The position numbers and the translations under genes are program-made. DNA of 46,292 nt from Mesostigma viride (lineage: Eukaryota > Streptophyta > Mesostigmatophyceae > Mesostigmatales > Mesostigmataceae), in the NCBI GenBank assembly GCA_009746045.1, contig RPFO01000484.1:1-46292 (forward strand), written 5' to 3'. The notes below the pieces were generated by a model. The model searched no databases and was not told the origin of the DNA. It saw only the letters and a program-made list of their open reading frames with translations. Shown one piece after another: positions 14,801 to 24,147 of the stretch. How positions within the stretch are numbered: the stretch's first letter is position 1; each line of letters begins with the position of its first letter.

Positions 14801-15789
14801 GGAGCTGGACCAGCTTGAAACAACCTAGCCTAGCTTGTGCCCACTCAGCCACAGATCGCTTGGTCCCTTGAGGTTGATCAGACCTGTCAGGGCCCAGGTT
14901 CCTGCCTTCCTTTTGGGAACACAACATATGTGCCCTTGGAATAGCTTAGGTATGCTGGCCAGTGAATCAGAGGTCACCCCAGGTTATCCCCTGACCCCTT
15001 GGTCAGCTCCCAACCTTTCCTTGGGAACTTGGTGTTGGATTAATGTGAAGGTACATTACCTAGCTCAATGGCTGGGATTACAGGATGCCAAGAACGTACT
15101 ATTGTGAGTTCCTGGTCTTTCACAGTTATCACAGGCGCCCGTTCTTATGGCGCCCGCCTTGGCCAACCTTTCCCTTCTGCTCAAAGAACTCAGGTAGCAC
15201 CTAGATTAATGCTGTCTCCTTGGGGAGCCCATGTCTTCACTGGGTGTTAAGCCCAGGAGTCATTCACGCCAGGCTGTGGCTCTGCTGGGGAATTGAACCC
15301 CACCCCAACCTCCAGGTTTATAGGTGACCTGGAACTTTTCACAAAACAAACATGACAACCAGGTGAACAACATACATGAGAATGACATGATTATGTTTTA
15401 TTCAAGCATTATATAACCCAGAATGTGGCTCCCTGGCAACCATGTCACATGGTCACACAACCAGGTTCTTTATTAGCAACAGGTTGGAAACAAGCACTAG
15501 AAAACATATGTACAGCAACCTGTAAGAACCAGCATTCGGGTTGCCCTTGCATGGCCTAACTGTTTGAGGCCAAAGGCGTCGACTTAAGTCCTGGCGACTC
15601 TTCTGAACCCCATGGGGAGGGCCAGGCATTATTCTCAGCTGGTAGGAGTGACATTCCACACCAACTCCTGTCCAGGAGGGTGTACCTAACCCTGAAGGAC
15701 CAGTTGTCAACCAGCAAGCACCAGTCACCACTTGGCACTTTGGTCAAACAACCCACCGGGGACACCCAAGCTGAAGCAAGGCCTGGTCT
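14801..15789 (-). other. 3' untranslated region of the retrotransposon
   Basis: About 1 kb between the pol stop and the polypurine tract. No gene is convincing. The first 510 bp of internal sequence next to the LTR (14783-15292) is repeated at 23264-23773 in the deleted copy. Confidence 0.7.
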
Positions 15790-18700
15790 CTATGGCTGCC
15801 CATGCAAGGGGTCCATGAGCCCACGGAGCAGGGGGTACTGCCGCTCCGCCTTCTCCTCCAGCTTGGTGAGGGCATCTGCAGGGTTATCCACACCAGGCAC
15901 ATGTTCAATGTGAGCTAGGTAGGACATCTCCTTGAGCAACAAGTAGTCAAGGTCCCTGCTCCTGGCTAACTGCCTGTGCACAAACTGCACCATGCCCATG
16001 CTATCAGTCCTCACCAGTGTGTGCAGCTGCAACCTACAGGAAGCCACTTGACATAGCTGGTAGAATAGCTCCCTTAAGTAAAGAGCAGTATGCAGCCCTT
16101 CACAGATTGCCCTGCACTCAGCAATATCACTGCTGGGTGTAACCCTGTTTTGCAACCGACTGTACCAGGTAACAAGTGAGGTGTGATCTTGCTCCAGGGT
16201 GACTACTGCTGCTGCCCTGCCCCTGACTTCAGTGACCTTCCTATTGTCCATAGAACTGTCAACATAAAGGATCATGTCAAGGGGCTTGTACAAATCTACA
16301 GGACCCAGTATAAGAGGGGGAGACATCATGACAGCCTGCACCACACTCTCAGCCCCCACCTCAACCAGCTGGGAGTCAGTGAGCCGACTCAAAACCAGCA
16401 GGTCAGGGGCACATATACTTGCAAGCCATGCCAGCATGCCCCTGATGGTAGCACACCTAGCCTGCGTGATGGGCTCCTGCAATGCATCTACAATCTGCTG
16501 TGGGTAGTCCTTACCACCCTCCATCCTGATGAACCACGAGCCCTTGGCTTGGAACAACGTAGCCTGCATGCCACAGAAGACCATAGGCTCATTCTCCACC
16601 ATGTGCTGTATCTTACCCAGCTCAAACCGCTTCTGGATCTTGGCCAAAACAGCCTCAACCCAGTCTGGTGGACCTATAAGATGCAGGTCATCACCATGCA
16701 GTGAGGCAAAGACAGGAAGGCCATTGTGGGACCCTTGGAACAAACAGGGATCCACTGGAGACACAGAAAACCCACAAGTATTCTTCAAGAATTTCTCTAG
16801 GCTCTTTCTCCAGATAATGGGACTGGACCTGAGACCTTCCAACCCTTTCAGAATCCTCAGGTACCTGGCCTTTATCTCTGCTCTCCATACAGCAGGTACA
16901 GTCACAAAGAAAGGAGGGATATCTCTCCAAGTCTGCCTAGCCTGATCTTGGTCACCCTTGAGAAAAGCCCTCTTGAAATCAATCAGCACAGAGCTATAGG
17001 GCACACCCTTGACCAGAAAAGACAGAAATATACACAGCAGAATCCTCCACGTGTCATGCAGCATCCCTGGAGTATAGAGCTCCTCATCCAACAACTGGCC
17101 AGTGCCATGATACTCGGTTACAACTGGTCTGACATGTGGCACCTGGACACCATCTACCTCCTTGAGCTTGAGGACAAACATCAATCTGAGCAGCTGGTGA
17201 ACTTCTGGCAGCTCATCCACAGGTTCTGCACAGTTGGAAACTATCCACTCATGCCCAGAAGCAACAAAGCCAAGAGTCCATGCCTTAGCCATCTTGGGGC
17301 TTTGCATCATCTCGACTAGCTGGCGCCAGGGAATAGGACTGTGAGCAGCTATCTGATACCTGTTTACCCCTAACTGCCGCGGATCAAAGGTGGTTGGGAT
17401 TATCAACAGGTCCTCAGCTATGGGCTCCTGACCTTGAGGACCCTCAGCTGGCTGACTCTTAACAGCCTTCACCGCCACTGCAAGACCCTGGGAATAGTGA
17501 TATCTTTCAAGGGGGAGGCTGCCCCTGCCTTCTAGTGCCAACTTATCAGAGGTCAAAGTAACCCCTGGCATGCACAAGAAATTCTGACCCAGAATGGCAG
17601 GCCCCTGATAGCCCTCTACCACACAGAACGTGGTGGGCACCCCTAAGATAGGCACACTCACTTCCCCAAGGATCTTCATGGACACCTTTCCTGAGAAATC
17701 AGACACAGCAAGGCAACTGGGATGGGACATCTGTAAGCCTACAGCATCCTCTTCCCTGATGACAGACACCTGTGAGTTGGTATCTACCTCCATTGTAGCT
17801 GCCCAGCACGACCCCCACCCCGTGAGCTTGGATACCTTGGGATCATGTTTGCTGCGCATGAGTGCTCGGATGACGTCCGCCATGAGAGGCCCCCGGGCCT
17901 TAGGTGGCTGCCCCGTCCCCTCTGGCCTTGTGACAGTTGCTTCAGCAGCCTCCTGCTCGTCATCTTCCAGTAGGGACAGACCATCATCCACCACCAGAGG
18001 ATTGTTAGCTGCTGCTGCCTGGCTCTGGCCTGGCTCCTCAACCCAACTGGGAGGGCCTGGCCCGTCTGCAGGCCAGATTGCATGTGGCCTTCTCTCCTTG
18101 ACATGAGCCCAGGACAACCTGTACACGTGCCTTGGATCCTTCTCCAAAGCCACCAGGCAAGATCTGTTAGCTTCCTCCACACGAGTGACAACCCCATCCT
18201 GCCACTTCCCCCGCTTGCCTGGAATAGATGGTTCCTTCCACATCCTGACCTTCAGCCCCACCTGAGGCCTCAGCACATTCCAGTTCTTGTCCTTACGTCT
18301 CAGCTGGGCAAACAGCCTGTCTGCCTTTCTAAGACTGGCCTGCACCACATTCTCAGGTAGTAAGCTATACTGCAGGGCCAGGGGAGAGACAGCCACACCA
18401 TCAAAGTAGTAATTAACCCTGTGGTTCAGCTGCTCTTCTATCCCCTTACACCAGGCTGCCCTCTCTAAGGCAGATGCCACAAGTGGCACCGACTTTGCTG
18501 CTAGCACCACTGTCTTCACCTCACGTATGGATCTTTCTACAGCCCCTTGCTGCCCATGACTCTCCCTGGGGACTACTACCAGCTTACAAGGCAGCTGGTC
18601 CTGATGCTTGAGCAAACAGTCAAACTGCAAGTCTGCCTGCACACTCTTGCATACCCCAAAGCCTGGGATCAGGGCCTTCATACCCAACAACAAGTGATGC

Positions 18701-19359
18701 TCCTGCATACCAGGTAGAATGTCTATCAGTCTATATCTACTGAACCTGTCCACCCCCACTAATATATACAAGCCCCTGATATGCTGGATATCCATCTGGA
18801 TGTCGCCACGCTCCCTAGCAGGCTCCCTAGCATGGGACTGGGGTGGGTGAACAGCATTCTCCTGGCAACCACAGTTCTCAGCAGCAGCCTGGCATGCCTC
18901 CCACAAAGGTTCCCTACCTAACTTCCAAGCAAACATTGCTGCCTGCCCAGAGTGTCCAAACATGTGATGCAACCTATGGCCAGCCTCAGCATAGCTCAGC
19001 ACTCTCTCAGTACTGACCTGGCGAGACGTCTGAACCGTGTGTGGGGACACATGATCCACTCCTGAGGTTCCAGGGCTTCCCTGCAGGCCATCCTGACGCC
19101 CCAAGCCAGGCCCTGCACCCTGGACCGCTCCAGGCCCTTCCAGCAAGGTCCTTTGGCCTTCCAGGCCAGCACCTGCTGGAGACCCACCACCTGCATGAGG
19201 CATAGGGGATTCAGCTGCAGCATTATTATTGCAATCCAGTGGAAGAACAACATCCTTACACCCTTGGTGCTGCACAAGGGGCACACCCCCATCCTTATGT
19301 ACATTCAGCACACCTTCCCCAAGGGGTGATTGACTATTTACAGGGGATGATGTAGCTAG
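15790..19359 (-). CDS. pol: Retrotransposon Pol: integrase, protease, reverse transcriptase, RNase H
   Basis: Pol continues the Gag frame after one UGA codon; residues here are numbered from the GTG at 19311. Integrase: zinc-binding HHCC (H112, H116, C140/C147/C149 region) and a D174-D227-E259 core (MDI, QADLQFD, GAVERSIREV), with D-E spacing slightly short. Retropepsin-like protease: DTNS at 510-513 (usually DTG/DSG) with the partner motif AILGQNFL at 573. Reverse transcriptase: D778 in VLIDFKRAFLKG, LKGLEGLRSSPIIW, and HGDD at 872-875 in place of YVDD. RNase H: D1018, E1065 and D1103, ending HVPGVDNPADALTKLE. RT and RNase H resemble Ty1/copia. The integrase phrase ILVGVDRFSRY recalls Ty3/gypsy. 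The protease lies after the integrase, unlike either family. No internal stop is present. Confidence 0.92.
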   Translation of the reverse strand, partial: LATSSPVNSQSPLGEGVLNVHKDGGVPLVQHQGCKDVVLPLDCNNNAAAESPMPHAGGGSPAGAGLEGQRTLLEGPGAVQGAGPGLGRQDGLQGSPGTSGVDHVSPHTVQTSRQVSTERVLSYAEAGHRLHHMFGHSGQAAMFAWKLGREPLWEACQAAAENCGCQENAVHPPQSHAREPARERGDIQMDIQHIRGLYILVGVDRFSRYRLIDILPGMQEHHLLLGMKALIPGFGVCKSVQADLQFDCLLKHQDQLPCKLVVVPRESHGQQGAVERSIREVKTVVLAAKSVPLVASALERAAWCKGIEEQLNHRVNYYFDGVAVSPLALQYSLLPENVVQASLRKADRLFAQLRRKDKNWNVLRPQVGLKVRMWKEPSIPGKRGKWQDGVVTRVEEANRSCLVALEKDPRHVYRLSWAHVKERRPHAIWPADGPGPPSWVEEPGQSQAAAANNPLVVDDGLSLLEDDEQEAAEATVTRPEGTGQPPKARGPLMADVIRALMRSKHDPKVSKLTGWGSCWAATMEVDTNSQVSVIREEDAVGLQMSHPSCLAVSDFSGKVSMKILGEVSVPILGVPTTFCVVEGYQGPAILGQNFLCMPGVTLTSDKLALEGRGSLPLERYHYSQGLAVAVKAVKSQPAEGPQGQEPIAEDLLIIPTTFDPRQLGVNRYQIAAHSPIPWRQLVEMMQSPKMAKAWTLGFVASGHEWIVSNCAEPVDELPEVHQLLRLMFVLKLKEVDGVQVPHVRPVVTEYHGTGQLLDEELYTPGMLHDTWRILLCIFLSFLVKGVPYSSVLIDFKRAFLKGDQDQARQTWRDIPPFFVTVPAVWRAEIKARYLRILKGLEGLRSSPIIWRKSLEKFLKNTCGFSVSPVDPCLFQGSHNGLPVFASLHGDDLHLIGPPDWVEAVLAKIQKRFELGKIQHMVENEPMVFCGMQATLFQAKGSWFIRMEGGKDYPQQIVDALQEPITQARCATIRGMLAWLASICAPDLLVLSRLTDSQLVEVGAESVVQAVMMSPPLILGPVDLYKPLDMILYVDSSMDNRKVTEVRGRAAAVVTLEQDHTSLVTWYSRLQNRVTPSSDIAECRAICEGLHTALYLRELFYQLCQVASCRLQLHTLVRTDSMGMVQFVHRQLARSRDLDYLLLKEMSYLAHIEHVPGVDNPADALTKLEEKAERQYPLLRGLMDPLHGQP

Positions 19360-19362
19360 TCA
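19357..19362 (-). promoter_or_regulatory. Leaky UGA-CUA stop between gag and pol
   Basis: Gag ends GGC CAG TCT GGG CAG CAG, then TGA followed by CTA GC. Pol is open in the same frame from this point. UGA followed by CUA is a known strong readthrough context. No other gag-pol link, such as a frameshift or internal start, is needed. Confidence 0.75.
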
Positions 19363-20532
19363 CTGCTGCCCAGACTGGCCCCCTGCCCCAGCAGGCTTGG
19401 CCTTCCTGTCAGGGCACTCACGACGCCAGTGACCTTCCTTGCCACACACAAAGCATGCTCCACCCTTCTTTCCAGACCCAGCCCCACCCTTGCCAGGCTT
19501 CCCCTGGCCTCCCTGAGGCTGCCCACCCTGCTTGCCCTGATTGCCTTGAGCTTGGCTCTTGCCTTGCCCTTGGCCACCCTTGCCCTGCTGACCACCAGCT
19601 TGCTGGCTCCCAACCCCTCCTTGGGAACCTGCACCCTTGCCACCCTGAGCCCCATTCCTCTGGCGCCTGAAGCGCCTACGCTTGTTAGGCCTTGCCCCAC
19701 CACGGGCTGGGTACCCGGGGACATCACCTTGGGCCTGTGCAGCGGAGGTGGCATTGCTGCCGTGGGACTGAATGGCTTTGCAGGCAGGGTCTGGCTTCCT
19801 GATACTAAGGATAACCAGCTCTAGAGCACGCAAGGTCCCATCTGTCTGGTTCAGAAACATGCGGGCACTGTTCCTCCCATCCACACTCAACCCCATTCGG
19901 TCCAGGAAATAGTCTGCCAAGGCTCTATCTGTGACCAGGAAGCCATACTTGGCCCCCTTGTCTCTGATACGGTTGAGCCTGGCCCACTCCTCTGCAACAG
20001 GGCCAATGATCTCGAACGTGTCATACTGGTGTTTATAGTAGTTTGTGAGGTTCAAAACCTTGTCTGAAAACTCCTCCCTCAGTCCATCCAGGAACTGTGC
20101 CCAGGTTAGCTTGTCCTTCACAGCCACCCTAGTCTTCTCACGCACACGTTCAGAGGAATCCCGGTTGCATGTTGAGGAATGAAAGACTTGCACCAGATTC
20201 ACGGTGGGATCCACAGAGAGCACCACCAGCTCCATGTCCTCAAGCCATTTATCTAGTGCTTCCTGCGCTAATGGTGGACAGAGAGGCTTTTGGCCATTCA
20301 TGACGGACACGGCGCTCATGTGAGGCCTCGACCCCGGTAACGCCCTAACTGTCTCAGCCACAGGGGGCGTCACAGCAGCGACACCAGTCACAGCGGGCGT
20401 CACAGTTACGACACCACTTGGGCCAGCAGGGTTGGGGGAGGGCACGTCTACATGACGACGCTTACCATTATCGTCAGAGGACAAGTCCCTCTTACGTTTC
20501 TCCAGCGTTGGTTGTCCGTCAGCCACCAGCAC
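19360..20532 (-). CDS. gag: Retrotransposon Gag with CCHC zinc knuckle
   Basis: 390 codons from a GTG at 20532; no ATG exists in this frame upstream before a stop. A helical capsid-like region (KWLEDMELVVLSVD ... AQFLDGLREEFSDKV ... ADYFLDRMG) is followed by a Gly/Gln/Lys-rich basic stretch and one knuckle, CFVCGKEGHWRREC, near the C-terminus. It packages element RNA in cytoplasmic particles. A second frame at 20448-20744 opens with ATG (MPRGKAGDGDKG) and a basic segment. Measured from 20744, the length to the gag stop is one base short of a multiple of three, so the true N-terminus may lie there with a frame break near 20540-20590. Confidence 0.85.
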   Translation of the reverse strand: MLVADGQPTLEKRKRDLSSDDNGKRRHVDVPSPNPAGPSGVVTVTPAVTGVAAVTPPVAETVRALPGSRPHMSAVSVMNGQKPLCPPLAQEALDKWLEDMELVVLSVDPTVNLVQVFHSSTCNRDSSERVREKTRVAVKDKLTWAQFLDGLREEFSDKVLNLTNYYKHQYDTFEIIGPVAEEWARLNRIRDKGAKYGFLVTDRALADYFLDRMGLSVDGRNSARMFLNQTDGTLRALELVILSIRKPDPACKAIQSHGSNATSAAQAQGDVPGYPARGGARPNKRRRFRRQRNGAQGGKGAGSQGGVGSQQAGGQQGKGGQGQGKSQAQGNQGKQGGQPQGGQGKPGKGGAGSGKKGGACFVCGKEGHWRRECPDRKAKPAGAGGQSGQQ

Positions 20533-20802
20533 AGCATCTGAAGGCCACCCGCCCGCGCCCGCTTGGCCTCCTCCATCGCCTCCTCATGTTTGCGCTTTCC
20601 TCCCGGCCTCTTGCTCCCGTCACCGTTGCTAGCAGGGATTGCTTCCCCCGCCATGGGCTCCTTCTCCTTTCGCATCACCTGGCCCGTTTCCACAGGCCTC
20701 TCCTCCTCGCCTTTGTCGCCGTCGCCGGCCTTCCCACGAGGCATTATATTATGTACAAAGCGACACTGCAACACGCAAGGGTATGCAAAAGAAGACAGGA
20801 CT

Positions 20803-21942
20803 TCAAGCGTCGGGCAGTTCCTCTGCCTCGCGCTCTGCCTCAGCAGCGGCTTCTCTCTCCCGCTCTTCAGCAGTGACAGCCACCGGCGTCCTCACCCGAG
20901 GAATAGCTCGCACCTCCTCCTCAGAATAAGGTCCAAGAAGGCGACTGACGGGCCTCCCGTCTGTGGTTTGGTCAAACGGCACACTCCTCTCGTTAGGGCG
21001 CCTGCCCCACACCACGTTACGCACCCAGCGTCCTCCTCCACCTCGTCGCTCGTTGTATGCCCCAAGGCCGAAGGTGCTGTAGTCGTGCAACGGCTCCGGC
21101 GGGATGTGATAATCTGCACGTTGCCGCTCGGAGAACCCTGCTGCAGAACCGTCTCCCTCGTCCAACTGCTGGGACGAGCGTACAATAACTCCCGGCGGGC
21201 GGTCGACGAACTCGTCGTGCACTGCCTGTGGGGACAGCTCCCGACCTGTGACGATTTCCACCGACGGACCGTATGCACCGGGGGCTCCAACAACACGAGG
21301 GGTGTCTAATGTGGACCAGATGCCGGCAGGACGCGTGGTGATAAGCCACCGATCTGCGTGGCCTCGCGACTCTTGAAGCAAAATGTTAACAAGGTGCTCA
21401 CAGGTTTGAGCAACTACTTCTTGCGAGGACCAGGGGCTGTCCTGCTCACGCACTTGCGCGTCACGCACGAGATGTGAAGCGTTCGTCCCCTCACCGAGGG
21501 AACTCGTCGCGACCCAATGGTTGAATAACCGGGTGGCACCAAGGCTGATGGCGACTAACTGTCCCAACGCCTCTCGAGCAAGATCCAAACCGTGCAGCGT
21601 AACGTGACCACCTTGATAGGCGATCTCAAGGCTGTAGATAAGCGCAGCAACCTCGTCTCTCAGCGCAATCAAGCGCTCCACCGTCACACGACTCGTCTCC
21701 CCCGGAGAAGTCGTGGCCCGCACACGCATCACAACAGGGTCGTTGGCAGACGGCCCTTCCGAGTTGCCGAAAACAGCTACCCAGCCTCCCCGCGCCAAGC
21801 CTCTCGCCAAATGCGCAGCTTGCACAAACGTGGACGCGGTTTCTGGCTGGCTGTATGGATGCAGGGGTCCTTCTGCCTCCTGCCGCGGCACTGCAGCTTC
21901 TTGGCTTGGCGATTGCGTAAGCGCCGGAATTTCTTCCGACAT
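20803..21942 (-). CDS. Extra ORF1 of the retrotransposon, unrecognised
   Basis: 379 residues, ATG at 21942, only 27 bases inside the 5' LTR. It contains a helical middle section (EVAALIYSLEIAYQGGHVTLHG, LVAISLGATRLFNHW) and an Arg/Glu-rich C-terminus. No zinc finger, protease or nuclease motif is visible and I do not recognise a family. As the first ORF of the genomic RNA it may be a structural or accessory protein, upstream of the zinc-knuckle Gag. An extra ORF before gag is uncommon in LTR elements. Confidence 0.7.
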   Translation of the reverse strand: MSEEIPALTQSPSQEAAVPRQEAEGPLHPYSQPETASTFVQAAHLARGLARGGWVAVFGNSEGPSANDPVVMRVRATTSPGETSRVTVERLIALRDEVAALIYSLEIAYQGGHVTLHGLDLAREALGQLVAISLGATRLFNHWVATSSLGEGTNASHLVRDAQVREQDSPWSSQEVVAQTCEHLVNILLQESRGHADRWLITTRPAGIWSTLDTPRVVGAPGAYGPSVEIVTGRELSPQAVHDEFVDRPPGVIVRSSQQLDEGDGSAAGFSERQRADYHIPPEPLHDYSTFGLGAYNERRGGGGRWVRNVVWGRRPNERSVPFDQTTDGRPVSRLLGPYSEEEVRAIPRVRTPVAVTAEEREREAAAEAEREAEELPDA

Positions 21943-21969
21943 GAAATGCGCCGCGGAACCAATAGTACG
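21943..21969 (-). promoter_or_regulatory. Possible primer binding site
   Basis: After the 5' LTR end the minus strand reads CGTACTATTGGTTCCGCGGC. TGGTTCCGCGG begins eight bases from the LTR and could pair with a tRNA 3' end. The offset is larger than usual and the tRNA is not identified, so this is tentative. Confidence 0.3.
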
Positions 21970-22616
21970 AGTTAGACGAAACCAGCCCAGAGCGTGTGAG
22001 CTCTTGGTCTTTCACGCAAAGCTTGAGCCAATTGCTGGAGACAGCAATCCTTAGCCCAAACACCAAGCCACACCTTGTTGGTCACTTCCACGTTCAAGTG
22101 GGCAACCAGAGCGCGTGCTTCCGAGATAGCTTGGCCATCCCCATGACCAAGCTATATGCCTCTTTGTTGCTCCTCGTTCCCATCGGTGTGACGAGGCATG
22201 TTGCAGGCTTGCTAGCAAATCCTCAACGTCCACTGGCATCCTTGCAGAGCCAGGACGAACTGGATTTACCTAGCTACCTGCAACCTAGGAAGTACAGGAC
22301 CTGTCACAAGCCTGCAAGACCTAGTATCCTTGCAGCCTTGCGCCAGTTCCAGTACCCCACCAGTCGCAGGCTGCTGCCCCTCCTGGTCTACGTGGACCAC
22401 AGTCACGTGATAGTCAGGCTAAGCCTGTGCAGGCACGGCCTGCCACGTGTCCTGTCCACTACCCAGAAGGTTGCACCCTCGCTGACCGCGGACGGCTAGG
22501 ACTTCGGGACCTCATATCTTTCTTGTCCCTTGTCTGTTTCAGGCGGTCAGCACGGCGTTGGAAAGGTCTTTCCAAACTGCATCCACTTAGCATATTGGTT
22601 GCCCAAAATGCTAACT
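21970..22616 (-). repeat. 5' LTR of the retrotransposon (647 bp)
   Basis: Same length and same ends (AGTTAG...CTAACT) as the 3' LTR at 14136. It directly abuts the next LTR copy with no base between them. Confidence 0.9.
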
Positions 22617-23263
22617 AGTTAGACGAAACCAGCCCAGAGCGTGTGAGCTCTTGGTCTTTCACGCAAAGCTTGAGCCAATTGCTGGAGACAGCAATCCTTA
22701 GCCCAAACACCAAGCCACACCTTGTTGGTCACTTCCACGTTCAAGTGGGCAACCAGAGCGCGTGCTTCCGAGATAGCTTGGCCATCCCCATGACCAAGCT
22801 ATATGCCTCTTTGTTGCTCCTCGTTCCCATCGGTGTGACGAGGCATGTTGCAGGCTTGCTAGCAAATCCTCAACGTCCACTGGCATCCTTGCAGAGCCAG
22901 GACGAACTGGATTTACCTAGCTACCTGCAACCTAGGAAGTACAGGACCTGTCACAAGCCTGCAAGACCTAGTATCCTTGCAGCCTTGCGCCAGTTCCAGT
23001 ACCCCACCAGTCGCAGGCTGCTGCCCCTCCTGGTCTACGTGGACCACAGTCACGTGATAGTCAGGCTAAGCCTGTGCAGGCACGGCCTGCCACGTGTCCT
23101 GTCCACTACCCAGAAGGTTGCACCCTCGCTGACCGCGGACGGCTAGGACTTCGGGACCTCATATCTTTCTTGTCCCTTGTCTGTTTCAGGCGGTCAGCAC
23201 GGCGTTGGAAAGGTCTTTCCAAACTGCATCCACTTAGCATATTGGTTGCCCAAAATGCTAACT
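22617..23263 (-). repeat. Second-copy 3' LTR joined head-to-tail to the 5' LTR
   Basis: A third full 647-bp LTR. The junction CTAACT|AGTTAG at 22616/22617 has no intervening target duplication, as in two-LTR circle junctions. It is followed by the polypurine tract (23264-23281) and 3' internal sequence, so it is the 3' LTR of a second element in the same orientation. Confidence 0.9.
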
Positions 23264-23776
23264 CCAACCCTTTCTTCTTTTGGAGCTGGACCAGCTTGAA
23301 ACAACCTAGCCTAGCTTGTGCCCACTCAGCCACAGATCGCTTGGTCCCTTGAGGTTGATCAGACCTGTCAGGGCCCAGGTTCCTGCCTTCCTTTTGGGAA
23401 CACAACATATGTGCCCTTGGAATAGCTTAGGTATGCTGGCCAGTGAATCAGAGGTCACCCCAGGTTATCCCCTGACCCCTTGGTCAGCTCCCAACCTTTC
23501 CTTGGGAACTTGGTGTTGGATTAATGTGAAGGTACATTACCTAGCTCAATGGCTGGGATTACAGGATGCCAAGAACGTACTATTGTGAGTTCCTGGTCTT
23601 TCACAGTTATCACAGGCGCCCGTTCTTATGGCGCCCGCCTTGGCCAACCTTTCCCTTCTGCTCAAAGAACTCAGGTAGCACCTAGATTAATGCTGTCTCC
23701 TTGGGGAGCCCATGTCTTCACTGGGTGTTAAGCCCAGGAGTCATTCACGCCAGGCTGTGGCTCTGCTGGGGAAAAG
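23264..23776 (-). mobile_element. Remnant of the internal region of the second element copy
   Basis: 510 bp identical in arrangement to 14783-15292, then an abrupt jump into LTR sequence at about 23777. The whole coding part of the second copy is deleted. The breakpoint has no long homology. Confidence 0.88.
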
Positions 23777-24147
23777 AGAGCCAGGACGAACTGGATTTAC
23801 CTAGCTACCTGCAACCTAGGAAGTACAGGACCTGTCACAAGCCTGCAAGACCTAGTATCCTTGCAGCCTTGCGCCAGTTCCAGTACCCCACCAGTCGCAG
23901 GCTGCTGCCCCTCCTGGTCTACGTGGACCACAGTCACGTGATAGTCAGGCTAAGCCTGTGCAGGCACGGCCTGCCACGTGTCCTGTCCACTACCCAGAAG
24001 GTTGCACCCTCGCTGACCGCGGACGGCTAGGACTTCGGGACCTCATATCTTTCTTGTCCCTTGTCTGTTTCAGGCGGTCAGCACGGCGTTGGAAAGGTCT
24101 TTCCAAACTGCATCCACTTAGCATATTGGTTGCCCAAAATGCTAACT
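23777..24147 (-). repeat. Truncated outer LTR (371 bp)
   Basis: Matches 14412-14782, keeping the outer CTAACT end that borders the right TAGTT but lacking 276 bp on the internal side. Confidence 0.9.

Larger units (their letters stand above)
14136..24147 (-). mobile_element. Composite LTR retrotransposon insertion (10,012 bp)
   Basis: A complete element in minus orientation spans 14136-22616 (3' LTR left, 5' LTR right). Directly joined to it is a second, internally deleted copy at 22617-24147. The second copy keeps one full LTR, 510 bp of internal 3' region (23264-23773, matching 14783-15292), then four unmatched or ambiguous bases and the last 371 bp of an LTR. One TAGTT duplication flanks the whole composite, so it behaves as one insertion. 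Where the repeats could be compared they look identical, including identical translations of three incidental ORFs, so the insertion is recent. It splits a viral structural gene. Confidence 0.9.

Noticed and set aside
15280-15305. tRNA T-arm-like sequence (GGGGAATTGAACCCC) as a tRNA or primer binding site
   Set aside because: No matching acceptor or other arms nearby, and the position next to the 3' untranslated end does not suit a primer site.
14136-24147. DIRS-like element with split direct repeats
   Set aside because: Pol has a DDE integrase, not a tyrosine recombinase, and there is a target-site duplication.
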